Shown: positions 39,658 to 48,904 of the stretch, piece after piece
How positions within the stretch are numbered: the stretch's first letter is position 1
Layout: every line of letters begins with the position of its first letter
Origin: Bryobacterales bacterium
Lineage (GTDB): Bacteria; Acidobacteriota; Terriglobia; Bryobacterales; UBA6623
Direction: 5' to 3'
Length of the DNA stretch: 64,000 nt
Assembly (NCBI GenBank): GCA_022826925.1
Contig: JAJDTX010000003.1
Coordinates: forward strand, 119,990 to 183,989
Made by a program: the position numbers and the translations under genes
The notes under the pieces: model-generated
Seen by the model: the letters and a program-made list of their open reading frames with translations, nothing else
What the model was told of the DNA's origin: nothing
The model's database searches: none

Positions 39658-40203
39658 TTAGCTCAATTCCTCGAACGCGATGTTTGAGTTGGTGTAGATG
39701 CAGATGTCCGCCGCGATCTTCATCGCAGCCTCGGCAACTTCTCGCGCGCTCAAGTCGGTGTGCTCCAGCAGGGCGTTGGCCGCGGCGACCGCATAGGAGC
39801 CGCCCGACCCGACGGCGGCCACGCGGTCGTCAGGTTCGATGACATCGCCGGTCCCGCTCAGCAGCAGGGTCGAATTTGCGTCGGCCACCAGCAGCAGCGC
39901 TTCCAAGTGGCGCAGCGTCTTGTCCATGCGCCACTCCTTGGACAGCTCCACCGCTGCACGGCTCAGATTGCCGCCGAAGGCTTGCAGCTTCTCCTCAAAG
40001 CGCGTGAAGAGAGAAATCGCATCGGCCGTGGAGCCGGCAAAGCCGGCCAGAACTTGCTCGTTGTGAAGGCGCCGGATTTTCTTGGCCGAGGATTTCATGA
40101 CCTCGGCGCCCATGGTGACCTGGCCATCGCCGGCGAGGGCAACCTTGCCGTCACGGCGGACGCAGAGCACCGTGGTGGAGCGGATGCGGGGGTGCAGGGC
40201 CAT
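39658..40203 (-). CDS. hslV: ATP-dependent protease proteolytic subunit HslV
   Basis: About 181 residues of the proteasome-like threonine protease. The mature enzyme starts at the Thr of [21 protein letters not shown] after a short propeptide (ALHPRIRS), so ATG 40203 fits. A longer frame to 40302 adds unrelated residues. A TATAAT box on the minus strand at 40231-40226 would overlap the alternative start at 40227, also favouring 40203. Lys and Gly motifs of the active site ([16 protein letters not shown]) are present. It is the first gene of an hslV-hslU-lipoprotein-lipoprotein operon. Confidence 0.93.
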   Translation of the reverse strand: MALHPRIRSTTVLCVRRDGKVALAGDGQVTMGAEVMKSSAKKIRRLHNEQVLAGFAGSTADAISLFTRFEEKLQAFGGNLSRAAVELSKEWRMDKTLRHLEALLLVADANSTLLLSGTGDVIEPDDRVAAVGSGGSYAVAAANALLEHTDLSAREVAEAAMKIAADICIYTNSNIAFEELS

Positions 40204-40225
40204 CGTCTGGCGGAGCCGATATTCC

Positions 40226-40231
40226 ATTATA
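40226..40231 (-). promoter_or_regulatory. TATAAT -10 box for the hslV operon
   Basis: A perfect TATAAT reads on the minus strand 22 bases upstream of the hslV ATG. No clear TTGACA lies 16-18 bases further upstream, so the -35 is weak or absent. Confidence 0.45.
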
Positions 40232-40252
40232 GGAAGGGCCCGGCCCCTCCCT

Positions 40253-41713
40253 TCACGGCTTCGGCACCCACGAGTACGCTTTGGCGTCGAACACGTACGC
40301 ATTCTTGAGAGGCGCCGCAGCGGCGTTTTCGCGCGGGAGCAGTTCGCCCAGCGCCCGCTTTACGTCACTCCGTCCCTCGCTGTCGGCTAGATTGGCCAGC
40401 TCGTGCGGGTCGGCCTCGCGGTCATACAGCTCCTCTCCGCCGTCGCGATAGCGGATGTAGAGCCAGCGGCCTCGGCGGACCGCGTGGTTGCCGCGCAGGT
40501 AGGTGATGCCAGCGTGCCGGTTCGGTTCCGAGTCCGGATCCGCCAACAGGCCGGTCAGACTGCGGCCGTCGAGTCTGGAGACGGCGGGAACGCCGGCCAG
40601 CTCGAGCAGCGTCGGATAGAGGTCGAGCAGGCTGACCGGCCTGTCGCAGACGCTCCCGGGCGCGACGCCCGGCCCTCGAATCACAAGAGGCACATGAGTG
40701 GCCCGCTCCCAGAGCGTGGACTTGTACCAGTGCTGCTTTTCTCCAAGGTGGAAGCCGTGGTCCGATGCGAAGACGACGACGGTGTTCCCGGCATGCGGGC
40801 TCTGCTCCAACGCGTCTAGCAGTCGCCCTACCAAGGCATCGGCGAAAGCGATGTTGGCAGCATAGGCCCTGACGGCTTCCGACCATTTCCCGGCAGCGCG
40901 GATGGCTTCGAAGACCTCGGCGCCGCGGCCGGCCAGGCGCCGTCCCTCGGCCGGAACGTCGGCAAGGTCGTCAGCTGGAGCGGCTGGCAGCACGGTTTGG
41001 TCTGCTTCGAAGGCCGCGAAGAATTCCTGCGGGGCGTACCAGGGAAGGTGGGGATGGAACAGGCCGACGGCGAGCAAGAACGGCTGCGCTCGGCCCTGCC
41101 GGAGAAAGTCGGCGGCCCAGGCGACCGTACGCGCGTCACCGTAGTCGGCATCGCGGATTGGCAGAGAGCCCCAGTCCAGCTCGTGGCGAAACGGCGTCAT
41201 GCCGGCCAGCGGGTGTCCGGGCGGCGGCCGCACCGGGCCGATTCCGGGGTAGGCTTGCCCGGCGCGGTCCCAAGGGTCGTCGAACCGCAAGTCAAAGTAC
41301 TCGTCCCATAGGTCGGGAGGATTGAATCCCGCCGTGTGGTGGAAGATCTTGCCGCCGCCGGCGACGTGGTAGCCAGCTCGCCGGAATGCCTCCGGCAGCG
41401 CGACCGCCTCCGGCAGGTGGGGCCTCCACCAATGGCCGTTGTCGTAGATGCCGGTCGTAGCCGGGGCCAAGCCCAGCAGCAGGGCCGTGCGCGATGGGTT
41501 GCACTTGGGAGAGGCGGCGTAGGCTTGGCGAAACAGCATGCCGCTTCCCGCCAGCCGGTCGATGTTGGGAGTGCGCGCGTTCGGATGGGAAGTCAGCGCC
41601 CCGACCCAGTCGTTCAGGTCGTCGGCGAGGATCAGCAGGACGTTGGGTTTTGCTCCCGCGGCCGAACTGCTGGCGAACGCGGCTAGGACCGTGATGATCT
41701 GGATCACCTTCAT
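40253..41713 (-). CDS. sulfatase, exported (iduronate-2-sulfatase-like)
   Basis: About 486 residues. ATG 41713 starts a signal peptide, [20 protein letters not shown], cleaved near AGA. The sulfatase fold begins [15 protein letters not shown] with the metal Asp pair. The formylglycine Cys71 lies in [11 protein letters not shown] (C-x-P-S-R). [13 protein letters not shown] supplies further ligands. The segment pattern resembles iduronate-2-sulfatase and similar glycan exosulfatases. The upstream extension of the open frame to 41926 is not credible because it runs into the divergent MerR gene. The stop is 50 bases from the hslV start. Confidence 0.9.
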   Translation of the reverse strand: MKVIQIITVLAAFASSSAAGAKPNVLLILADDLNDWVGALTSHPNARTPNIDRLAGSGMLFRQAYAASPKCNPSRTALLLGLAPATTGIYDNGHWWRPHLPEAVALPEAFRRAGYHVAGGGKIFHHTAGFNPPDLWDEYFDLRFDDPWDRAGQAYPGIGPVRPPPGHPLAGMTPFRHELDWGSLPIRDADYGDARTVAWAADFLRQGRAQPFLLAVGLFHPHLPWYAPQEFFAAFEADQTVLPAAPADDLADVPAEGRRLAGRGAEVFEAIRAAGKWSEAVRAYAANIAFADALVGRLLDALEQSPHAGNTVVVFASDHGFHLGEKQHWYKSTLWERATHVPLVIRGPGVAPGSVCDRPVSLLDLYPTLLELAGVPAVSRLDGRSLTGLLADPDSEPNRHAGITYLRGNHAVRRGRWLYIRYRDGGEELYDREADPHELANLADSEGRSDVKRALGELLPRENAAAAPLKNAYVFDAKAYSWVPKP

Positions 41714-41809
41714 TGCGCAAGGGTTGGAAGTTTCGAGCGGACAAGAGCAAGAACTTCTCGCTCCGGTGAGCCGCCGCGCCGCCCGCGGCCGCAGCCCGTC
41801 CAAGCCAAG

Positions 41810-41815
41810 TATAAT
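41810..41815 (+). promoter_or_regulatory. TATAAT -10 box 9 bases before the MerR start codon
   Basis: A perfect TATAAT ends 9 bases before the ATG at 41825. Transcription would begin at or within a few bases of the start codon, giving a leaderless message. No convincing -35 is visible. Confidence 0.5.
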
Positions 41816-41824
41816 GTTTCGCCG

Positions 41825-42265
41825 ATGGCGGAAGACCAGAGCGCAAGCGGTAGCCGGCCGGAGATTCCGAATCGATTGTTCTTTCGGATCGGCGAGGTTA
41901 CGAGAATCGCGGGAGTGGAAGCGCACGTGCTGCGCTTCTGGGAGTCGGAGTTTCCGATGCTTTCTCCGCGCAAGACACCCAAGGGGCAGCGGCAGTACCG
42001 CCGCAAGGATCTTGAGACGATCCTCGCCATCAAACAGCTCCTGTACAGGGACAAGTACACCATCGCGGGGGCGCGGCGGGCGTTGCGCACGAATAGCGCG
42101 GCCGCGAGAAGAGCCGAGCCCGAGCCAGCCGCGGCCGCGCCGCCGGGAGGCGGAACTTCGCAGCCGCCGCAGGATGACGGGAAGGCTTCGCGTCCGGTCT
42201 CGCGGGAGGGCCTGGCCGAGATTCGCAGCGGCTTGGAGCAGATCCTGAGACTGCTCGAGCCGTGA
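41825..42265 (+). CDS. MerR-family transcriptional regulator
   Basis: A 146-residue protein. A MerR-type winged HTH occupies about 18-85: [22 protein letters not shown], read as two pieces, then [21 protein letters not shown]. The C-terminus is a short Ala/Pro/Glu-rich linker and a helix ([14 protein letters not shown]), without a known ligand domain or metal-binding Cys. MerR proteins bind between spaced -35/-10 elements and distort DNA. The target is unknown; the divergent sulfatase gene starts 111 bases away and shares the intergenic region. Confidence 0.85.
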   Translation: MAEDQSASGSRPEIPNRLFFRIGEVTRIAGVEAHVLRFWESEFPMLSPRKTPKGQRQYRRKDLETILAIKQLLYRDKYTIAGARRALRTNSAAARRAEPEPAAAAPPGGGTSQPPQDDGKASRPVSREGLAEIRSGLEQILRLLEP

Positions 42266-42287
42266 GCGCGCGGTCGCGGCGGAGCAG

Positions 42288-43421
42288 CTAGACGGCCAGC
42301 GCCAGGGTCGCCTCGTCGCGCCGCACTTCGCGGTAGAGCGTGTCGCGCTCGGTGGGCTCGCGGCCGGAGTTGCGGATCAGGCGCAGCAGCTGCTCTCGTC
42401 TGAGCACCTGTGGAGTCTTCGCGCCGGCGTCGTGGTAGATCTTCTCCTCGACCACGGTGCCGTCGATGTCGTCCGCGCCGAAGCGCTGCGCCACTTGCGC
42501 GATCTTCGGGGTCATCATGATCCAGTAGGCCTTGATGTGGGGGAAGTTGTCCAGCAGGAGCCGGGCCACGGCGATGGCCCGGATGTCTTGAAAGCCCGAC
42601 GTCATCGGCAGGTGGTGCATCGGGGTGTTTTGGGGGTGGAATGCCAGCGGGATGAAGGTCTGGAAACCGCCAGTATCGTCCTGTAGCGCCCGCAAGCGCA
42701 GCAGGTGGTCAACGCGGTCCTCATCGGTCTCGATGTGACCGTAGAGCATGGTGGCGTTGGACTTCAGGCCTAGGTTGTGCGCCGTCCGGGCTGTCTCGAT
42801 CCACTCGTCGCCATCGATCTTGTGGTCGCAGATAATGCGGCGGACGCGCTCGGTAAAGATCTCCGCGCCCCCGCCTGGCAGAGAGTCGACACCAGAATCT
42901 CGGAGCCGCTCCAAGGTTTCTTGGACGGAGATGCCCTCGCGGCGCGCCAGATAGCCGATCTCGACCATGGTCAGGGCCTTGAGGTGGACCCTTGGGAAGC
43001 GCTGCTTGAGCCCGCCGAACATCCTGGCAAACCAATCCAGGCCAAGTTCTGGATGCAGGCCGCCCACCACGTGGAACTCCGAAATCTCCTCGCTGTAGCC
43101 GATTCCGGCGGTATGCCAGACCTGTTCCAGTGACATGGTGTAGGCGGTCGGGTTGCGCTTTTGCTTGCCGAACGCGCACAGCTTGCAGGCTGCCACGCAC
43201 ACATCCGTCGGGTTGATGTGGCGGTTGACGTTGAAATAGGTCCGGTTCCCGTTCAGCCGTTCGCGAACCTGGTTGGCCAAGTGGCCAACCGCCAGCAGGT
43301 CTGGCGACCTGTACAGGTTCACGCCGTCCTCGAAGGACAGGCGCGTGCCGTTCGCTACCTTGTCTGCAACGGGCCGCAGGCGGGGATCGGAAATGCGTGG
43401 TAGCACAAGGCTTCTCTTCAC
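42288..43421 (-). CDS. mqnE: aminofutalosine synthase MqnE
   Basis: A 377-residue radical-SAM enzyme of the futalosine menaquinone pathway, making aminofutalosine from 3-(1-carboxyvinyloxy)benzoate and SAM. The 4Fe-4S motif is CVAACKLC (Cys75, 79, 82; CxxxCxxC). Other signatures are FNVNRHINPTDVC, EFHVVGGLHPEL, LPGGGAEIF and PLAFHPQNTPM. The start is a GTG-like codon at the frame end. The menaquinone prenyltransferase (mqnP) is 2.8 kb downstream in a different operon, supporting menaquinone as the respiratory quinone. Confidence 0.93.
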   Translation of the reverse strand: MKRSLVLPRISDPRLRPVADKVANGTRLSFEDGVNLYRSPDLLAVGHLANQVRERLNGNRTYFNVNRHINPTDVCVAACKLCAFGKQKRNPTAYTMSLEQVWHTAGIGYSEEISEFHVVGGLHPELGLDWFARMFGGLKQRFPRVHLKALTMVEIGYLARREGISVQETLERLRDSGVDSLPGGGAEIFTERVRRIICDHKIDGDEWIETARTAHNLGLKSNATMLYGHIETDEDRVDHLLRLRALQDDTGGFQTFIPLAFHPQNTPMHHLPMTSGFQDIRAIAVARLLLDNFPHIKAYWIMMTPKIAQVAQRFGADDIDGTVVEEKIYHDAGAKTPQVLRREQLLRLIRNSGREPTERDTLYREVRRDEATLALAV

Positions 43422-43475
43422 GTCACGGTAGCACTGTGACCGTGAGGGGGCAAGGCGCCCGCAGGCCGTCGCCGC

Positions 43476-44318
43476 TTACCGCCGCTCGGCCTCCAGTTGC
43501 TCCAAGTATAGGCTCTCGAGCCGCTTCACAGCGGCTAGGAACCCCTCCGGGTCCACGAATGTATCGGGGCTGTAGGCCTGTCCGGCGCGGTATTTGCTGT
43601 GCAGCCCGTACTGCGATCCGTGGGCTGCCACCCAGACATCGACCTGCATGGCCTTCTGGCGCTCGAATGTCTTGGCGAAGTCCTCGGCAACGCCCGGGTA
43701 GGTTGGGTCTACGACAAGCTTCTTGCCTCGGTTGATCGTGCCCATGTTGGCGATGACGACCTTGTATTCCCGGCCGTTCTCCCGAACCGACATGGCGTAG
43801 CTGGAGCTGCCCGCCGTGTGACCCGGGGTGTCAATGACCGTGAGCCTGATGGCGCCCAGCTCGATCACCTCGCCGTCCTTGATGATCTTGTCCACCTTGA
43901 CAGGCTTGAAGGACACGCGTCCGCCAAAGTGCGGGTCGCTAAAGCCGCCGTCTTCCAGCACCGGCGCGTCGTCCTCGGTTGCCCACATTTGTGCGCCGGT
44001 GATCTGCTTGATTTCAGCCAGGGCCGCGGTGTGATCCCAGTGAGACTGCATCTGCAGCAAGATCTTGATGTCTTCGAAGCGGAAGCCGACCGACTCGATG
44101 TTCCGGCGGATCAAGGGGACCGAGTCTTCGAGGGCGGTGTTGACGAGGATGTGTCCCTCGTCCGAGGTGATCAGGAACACCCCCAGGTCATAGGTGCCGA
44201 CCGCGTAAAGGTTGCCGATCACGCGGTGCCCGGGAAACGGCCGCGACCAGCCCTCCGGCTGGGCCGGGCAGAGCGATGCAAAGAGCCCGAGCAGGGCGGC
44301 GAGGCCGAGGCTGCGCAT
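43476..44318 (-). CDS. subclass-B3-like metallo-beta-lactamase-fold hydrolase
   Basis: A 280-residue exported protein with a signal peptide (LGLAALLGLFASLCPA). The MBL metal motif HxHxDH reads Q91-S-H93-W-D-H96 (QSHWDH), so the first His is replaced by Gln, as at position 116 in GOB-type B3 lactamases. DTPGHTAGSSSY provides the next ligand, and YDLGVFLITSDEGHILVNTA is the B3 start. It may hydrolyse beta-lactams or act on another ester or lactone; sequence alone does not say. It lies alone, upstream of mqnE on the same strand. Confidence 0.8.
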   Translation of the reverse strand: MRSLGLAALLGLFASLCPAQPEGWSRPFPGHRVIGNLYAVGTYDLGVFLITSDEGHILVNTALEDSVPLIRRNIESVGFRFEDIKILLQMQSHWDHTAALAEIKQITGAQMWATEDDAPVLEDGGFSDPHFGGRVSFKPVKVDKIIKDGEVIELGAIRLTVIDTPGHTAGSSSYAMSVRENGREYKVVIANMGTINRGKKLVVDPTYPGVAEDFAKTFERQKAMQVDVWVAAHGSQYGLHSKYRAGQAYSPDTFVDPEGFLAAVKRLESLYLEQLEAERR

Positions 44319-44489
44319 GCTTGCCAGTATGGCAGGTGGGCTTGACGGCCGGAAGGGGGTGTTCTTCTTCCCGGGACAGCCGCTTGTTCACTTGAATGGA
44401 CCCGCTCCTCCGGTTGCTTCGGCCAGCAGGTTGGCAATCGAATCAGATCGGCCATAGCGACATCGCGCGCGTCGTTACACTGGTCGTGG

Positions 44490-45251
44490 ATGTCCCAGAA
44501 CTTCGTACCGCCCGTTGCGCTCGTCACCGGAGCGTCCTTGGGCATCGGAGCGGCTACTGCTCGCGAATTCGCCAAGCGAGGGTATGCGATCGCTGTGCAC
44601 TTCAACGCCAGCGAGCGGCAGGCCCAGCAGATCGTGACCGATATCGAGAGCAGTGGCGGCACGGCGGCAAGTTTCCAAGCCGACCTTTCCGATGCGCAGC
44701 AGTGCCAGCATCTCGTCTCGAGCGTCGTCGAGCGCTTCGGCCGCATCGACGTGCTGGTCAACAACGCGGGGTCCCTTATCGGGCGCCGGTTCCTGGCCGA
44801 GATTGACGAGGACTTCTGGAACAGCGTGATAGACCTGAATCTGGCCAGCGTGCTTTGGGTCACGCAGGCCGCAGCGGTACACATGCGCGAGCGCGGTTCG
44901 GGCGCCGTCGTGAATCTCGGCTCCATCGCCGGCCACAACGGCGGCGGGCCCGGCGCGATCCTCTATGCCACGGCGAAGGCCGCGGTCACGGGCATGACCA
45001 AGGCCTTGGCCAAGGAACTCATCGCCCAAGGCATCCGCGTCAACGCCGTGAATCCTGGCGTGATTCTCACGCCCTTTCACGAGCGCTTCTCGAGCGAGGA
45101 GCGGATGCGCGAGATGGTCTCGCAGATTCCGCAGGGACGAGCGGGAGAGTCCGAGGAAGTTGCCAGCGTGATCGCGTTCCTGGCCAGCGACGCCGCTTCG
45201 CACATCGTCGGGGAATCGGTCGAGGTCAACGGCGGGATGCTGATGGACTGA
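44490..45251 (+). CDS. short-chain dehydrogenase/reductase (SDR)
   Basis: A 253-residue classical SDR. The cofactor motif is TGASLGIGAATAREF, then NNAGSLIGRRF. The catalytic Ser is in NLGSIAG, the Tyr and Lys in YATAKAAV, and PGVILTPFH follows. It resembles 3-oxoacyl-ACP reductases and glucose-dehydrogenase-type SDRs, but substrate is undetermined. The real FabG of this strain is probably the gene at 47026-47751. This one is monocistronic and convergent with mqnP. Confidence 0.88.
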   Translation: MSQNFVPPVALVTGASLGIGAATAREFAKRGYAIAVHFNASERQAQQIVTDIESSGGTAASFQADLSDAQQCQHLVSSVVERFGRIDVLVNNAGSLIGRRFLAEIDEDFWNSVIDLNLASVLWVTQAAAVHMRERGSGAVVNLGSIAGHNGGGPGAILYATAKAAVTGMTKALAKELIAQGIRVNAVNPGVILTPFHERFSSEERMREMVSQIPQGRAGESEEVASVIAFLASDAASHIVGESVEVNGGMLMD

Positions 45252-45335
45252 GCGACTGCGCCAGCGGGCAAGCGGGCCTCTCCGCGCTGAGGTCGCGCGA
45301 CCCCCGACGCGCAATCGGAGCGGCGTCCAGCCGCT

Positions 45336-46229
45336 CTACGCTGGGAGCCGGAGCGGCAGCCACAGGTCTACGGCCCAGAACGCAGCGAACAGCACGCTGG
45401 CCCAACCGTTCACGGTGAAGAAGGCCGCATCCACGCGCGACAGGTCGTCTGCGCTCACCAGGGATTGCTCGTAGACCAGCAGTCCGGCCATCGTGACGAC
45501 GCCGAGCAGCGCGATGAGGCCCAGTCCCATGTTGAGCCACATGGCAAGCAGGCAGACCACCATTCCGACATGTAACAGCCGCGAGACCAGCAGCGCCCGC
45601 GCGACACCGAGGCGGGCGGGGATCGAATGCAGGCCTGCGCTGCGGTCGAATGCGACGTCTTGGCAGGAATAGATGATGTCGAAGCCCGCCGTCCAGAGCG
45701 TCACGGCCAGCGCCAGCAACAGAATCGAGGGGTCCAGCGTCCCTCGGACGGCGATCCACGCCGCGGCCGGAGCGACCCCGAGCACGGTGCCGAGCACGAC
45801 GTGGGACAGGGCGGTGAAACGCTTCGTGTAGGAGTAGCCGAATGCCAGGGCCAGCGCGAGCGGGCTGAGCTCGAAACAGAGCGGGTTGAGCTGCCAAGCG
45901 GCGAGAACCAGCACGGCCGCCGAGATCGAGACGAAGACAGCCGCGAACCGCTTCGAGAGTCTTCCCGCCGGAAGCGCCCGGCTGGCAGTCCGAGGATTCA
46001 GCGCGTCCATCGGCGCGTCAATCAGGCGATTGAAAGCCATGGCGGCCGACCGTGCCGCCACCATGGCGACGATGATCCAGACCAGCTTCCAGACCAGATC
46101 AGGACCGGACATGTCGGTTCCTCGCAGCGCCAACAGGGTCGCGGTGAGGGCGAAGGGCAGGGCAAAGACCGAATGCTGGAACTTGATCGCCTCCAGCAGC
46201 TCTGCGATCTTGCGCAGGAATCCGCTCAT
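45336..46229 (-). CDS. mqnP: UbiA-family prenyltransferase, probable MqnP of the menaquinone pathway
   Basis: A 297-residue membrane protein with about eight transmembrane helices. First Asp-rich prenyl-diphosphate motif: AFNRLIDAPMDALNPRT; second: IIYSCQDVAFDRSAGL. UbiA family members attach a polyprenyl chain to an aromatic acid. Because mqnE shows that the futalosine pathway operates, this is probably MqnP, which prenylates 1,4-dihydroxy-6-naphthoate, rather than UbiA of ubiquinone synthesis. Its start overlaps trpC by 4 bases. Confidence 0.85.
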   Translation of the reverse strand: MSGFLRKIAELLEAIKFQHSVFALPFALTATLLALRGTDMSGPDLVWKLVWIIVAMVAARSAAMAFNRLIDAPMDALNPRTASRALPAGRLSKRFAAVFVSISAAVLVLAAWQLNPLCFELSPLALALAFGYSYTKRFTALSHVVLGTVLGVAPAAAWIAVRGTLDPSILLLALAVTLWTAGFDIIYSCQDVAFDRSAGLHSIPARLGVARALLVSRLLHVGMVVCLLAMWLNMGLGLIALLGVVTMAGLLVYEQSLVSADDLSRVDAAFFTVNGWASVLFAAFWAVDLWLPLRLPA

Positions 46230-47026
46230 GTCGGCCGGCCTATCAGGTCCGCCAGCGCCCGGCCCTGGTCCGGATGCCTCATCAGGCCTTCGCCCACCAG
46301 GAATCCTTGGTAGCCGGCGTCCGCGAGGCGGCGCAGGTCCTCTGCAGTGCGGATGCCGCTCTCGCTAATGCGCAGAACGTGCGCCGGGAATCGTTCGGCA
46401 AGGCTGATCGATGTCTGAAGCGAAACTTCCATCGTCTTGAGATTGCGGTTGTTCACGCCGATCAGGTCCGCGCCCATGGCGAGTGCGCGGTCAAGCTCGG
46501 ATCCGTCGTGGACTTCCACCAGTGCATCGAGGTTCAGCTCGAGCGCGGCTGCGTGCAACTCCCGCAGTTCTATGTCCTCGAGCGCGGCTGCGATCAGCAA
46601 GATGCAGTCCGAGCCGCTGGCTGATGCCTGCAGCAGGTGATAGCGATCGAGCGTGAAATCCTTGCGCAGCACAGGCAGCGAAGTTGCCGCCCGCGCGGCT
46701 GCCAGGTCCTCCAGCGAGCCTTGGAAGAAGCGCGCGTCTGTGAGCACCGATAGAGCGGCCGCTCCGGCAAGCTCGTAGCTGCGCGCGATCGCGGCGGGAT
46801 CGAAGTCCGCTGCAATCAGCCCCGCGGAAGGCGACGCCTGCTTGATCTCCGCGATGATCGCCGGACGCCTCGATGCGAGCGCGGCGCGGAAGCCGCGCCG
46901 CAACGGTACAGGGCGGGCCTCCAGATCGGCTTCGGAGGTAGCTGACCGCTCGTCCGCGAGTTCGTTCCGCTTGTGTTCGATGATCCGATCCAAGATCGTC
47001 ACATCTTGGGGATGCGGGGTTGGCAT
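46226..47026 (-). CDS. trpC: indole-3-glycerol phosphate synthase TrpC
   Basis: About 266 residues. TIM-barrel signatures: IIAEIKQASPSAGLI, VLRKDFTLDRYHL, LIGVNNRNLKTMEV and LRISESGIRTAEDL, covering the catalytic Glu and Lys residues of IGPS. It ring-closes CdRP to indole-3-glycerol phosphate in tryptophan synthesis. ATG 47026 fits the family length; it overlaps the fabG stop by one base (TGATG) and mqnP by 4 bases. It is the only trp gene here, so tryptophan genes are dispersed. Confidence 0.93.
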   Translation of the reverse strand: MPTPHPQDVTILDRIIEHKRNELADERSATSEADLEARPVPLRRGFRAALASRRPAIIAEIKQASPSAGLIAADFDPAAIARSYELAGAAALSVLTDARFFQGSLEDLAAARAATSLPVLRKDFTLDRYHLLQASASGSDCILLIAAALEDIELRELHAAALELNLDALVEVHDGSELDRALAMGADLIGVNNRNLKTMEVSLQTSISLAERFPAHVLRISESGIRTAEDLRRLADAGYQGFLVGEGLMRHPDQGRALADLIGRPT

Positions 47027-47751
47027 CACATGTAGAGCCCGCCGCTGACGTTCAGCACATGGCCGGTGATGTATCCGGCTTCCTCGCTTGCCAGAAAGCA
47101 AACGGCGGCAGCTAGCTCGTCAATCTCTCCCATGCGGCCCATCGGGATGCTGGCCAAGATGTCGGTCTGCTGCGCTTCGTCGAGGCGTGCGGTCATATCG
47201 GTCGCGAAGAATCCAGGCGCGACAGCGTTCACGGTAATGCTGCGGCTGGCTAGCTCTTGCGCCAAGGACTTGGTGAGCCCGATCAGTCCCGCCTTGGACG
47301 CGGAGTAATTCGCTTGCCCGGCGTTGCCCGACAGCCCTACGACAGAAGAGACGTTGACGATCCGACCCCAGCGCTTCTTCATCATGCCGCGCATCAATGC
47401 GCGCGAGCAGCGGAACGCCCCGGTGAGATTTGTGTCAATGACGCTCTGCCAGTCGCCATCCTTCAGGCGCAATCCCAGGTTGTCAGCCGTGATGCCGGCG
47501 TTGTTGACCAAGATGTCAATGTCCCTGCCGTGAGACTTCGCCATCGCGTCGACCGACGCTTGGTCCGTGACGTCTAGCTCGACCGCCTCGGCGGTGCCGC
47601 CGGCCGCTCGGATTTCCTCGACCAGCGTTGCCAGTTTGTCGGTCTGGCGCGCGCCCGCGACCACGCTCACGCCCTTCGCCGCCAAGGCCTCAGCGCATGC
47701 CCGGCCGAGGCCCTGGCTCGCTCCGGTGACGAGTGCAGTACGGTGCGTCAT
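47026..47751 (-). CDS. fabG: 3-oxoacyl-ACP reductase FabG
   Basis: A 241-residue SDR with the FabG pattern: TGASQGLGRACAEAL, VNNAGITADNLGLRL, NVSSVVGLSGNAGQANYSAS with catalytic Ser, Tyr and Lys, and a VTAVAPGFFATDMT-like segment. It reduces 3-oxoacyl-ACP with NADPH in fatty acid elongation. Its start overlaps fabD by 4 bases and its end touches trpC, so it is inside a four-gene operon. The following acpP/fabF genes often seen after fabG are absent. Confidence 0.93.
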   Translation of the reverse strand: MTHRTALVTGASQGLGRACAEALAAKGVSVVAGARQTDKLATLVEEIRAAGGTAEAVELDVTDQASVDAMAKSHGRDIDILVNNAGITADNLGLRLKDGDWQSVIDTNLTGAFRCSRALMRGMMKKRWGRIVNVSSVVGLSGNAGQANYSASKAGLIGLTKSLAQELASRSITVNAVAPGFFATDMTARLDEAQQTDILASIPMGRMGEIDELAAAVCFLASEEAGYITGHVLNVSGGLYM

Positions 47752-48674
47752 TCTGCGGGGATGCCCTCCAAGCTGGCCAGGTCGTGCGTGCTCTGCGCGG
47801 ATAGCTTGCGGTCGATAGCTCGCATCAGGCCCGTGAGCACGCGGCCGGGGCCGACCTCCAAATAGCGGTCAACGCCTTGGGCGACAAGGTGGCGGATGGT
47901 CTGTTCCCACAGCACCGGGTTGGGAATCTGCTGCTTGAGGCCCTCGCGAGCTTCGGTGCCGGCGCGAACCTCGCGGGCCTGCCAGTTGTTGACCAGCGGC
48001 ACCTGCAGGTCTGCAAATGCAGTCGAGTCCAAGCGGGGCTCCATTGCCGCCCGAGCGGGCTTCATCAGCGCGCAGTGGAACGGTGCGCTCACTTCGAGCA
48101 TCACCGCCCGCTTGGCGCCGGATTGCTTGGCTAGGTCGGCCGCCCGCGAGACTGCCTCGGCGTGGCCCGCGATGACGATCTGTCCAGGGGAGTTGATGTT
48201 CGCCGGCGAGACGACTTGACCGTCGGCTGCCTGCCGGCACACGTCGGCCGCCGCTTCTGCGTCGATTCCCAGCAACGCCGCCATCGCGCCGACCCCCCGT
48301 GGCACTGCTTCCTGCATGCAGCGCCCGCGCTCGTGCACGAGCTGGACGGCCTCTTGGAACTTCATTGCCCCGGCGGCGACTAGTGCAGAGTACTCGCCCA
48401 AACTGTGCCCTGCGACGAATGCCGGTGCGATGCCGCGTTCCCGAACCGCAGCGAGGGTCGCGATCGAGGCCGTCAGGACCGCGGGCTGCGTGATCTCCGT
48501 GCGCTTTAGCTCTTCTGCCGGCCCTTCGAAGCAAATGCGGGAAAGCGCGAATCCCAGCGCCTCGTCGGCTTCATCGAAGACGGCCCGCGCCGAGGGGTAA
48601 CGCTCGGCGATTTCGAGGCCCATACCGGGCGCCTGGGAGCCTTGGCCGGGGAACAGGAAAGCGGTCGAAGACAT
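47748..48674 (-). CDS. fabD: malonyl CoA-ACP transacylase FabD
   Basis: About 308 residues. TAFLFPGQGSQAPGMG at the start, the catalytic GHSLGEYSALVAAGA (Ser nucleophile), and VSAPFHCALMKPA with the active-site His are diagnostic. It loads malonyl groups onto ACP for fatty acid synthesis. ATG 48674 is placed directly before the conserved N-terminus; an ATG at 48722 would add 16 unrelated residues. First gene of the operon fabD-fabG-trpC-mqnP. Confidence 0.93.
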   Translation of the reverse strand: MSSTAFLFPGQGSQAPGMGLEIAERYPSARAVFDEADEALGFALSRICFEGPAEELKRTEITQPAVLTASIATLAAVRERGIAPAFVAGHSLGEYSALVAAGAMKFQEAVQLVHERGRCMQEAVPRGVGAMAALLGIDAEAAADVCRQAADGQVVSPANINSPGQIVIAGHAEAVSRAADLAKQSGAKRAVMLEVSAPFHCALMKPARAAMEPRLDSTAFADLQVPLVNNWQAREVRAGTEAREGLKQQIPNPVLWEQTIRHLVAQGVDRYLEVGPGRVLTGLMRAIDRKLSAQSTHDLASLEGIPAE

Positions 48675-48904
48675 CGGCAGGCCGCCAGACTGTGAGTTTA
48701 GCAACAGTGCTGAATCTGGCATTGAGCGCGACTAGCCAAGGTTTCGGGCGGGTTTTCGCGACCGGTCGGGCAGGTTCGGGGCCGAAGCCGAGAGTGGCAT
48801 GAGGCGGGCTGGGCCACCCCGCCGCGTTAGTGGAAACGTCGACTCCCTCGCCTGCTGCCTCTCCGGGCGAGCAGCGCAGCAGCTAGCGTACAGCGCCGGG
48901 CAGT

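Noticed and set aside
37155..39842. An 895-codon open frame on the plus strand
   Set aside because: Antisense to the FN3 lipoprotein, hslU and part of hslV, which have complete family signatures. The predicted protein is His/Arg/Leu-rich without domains.
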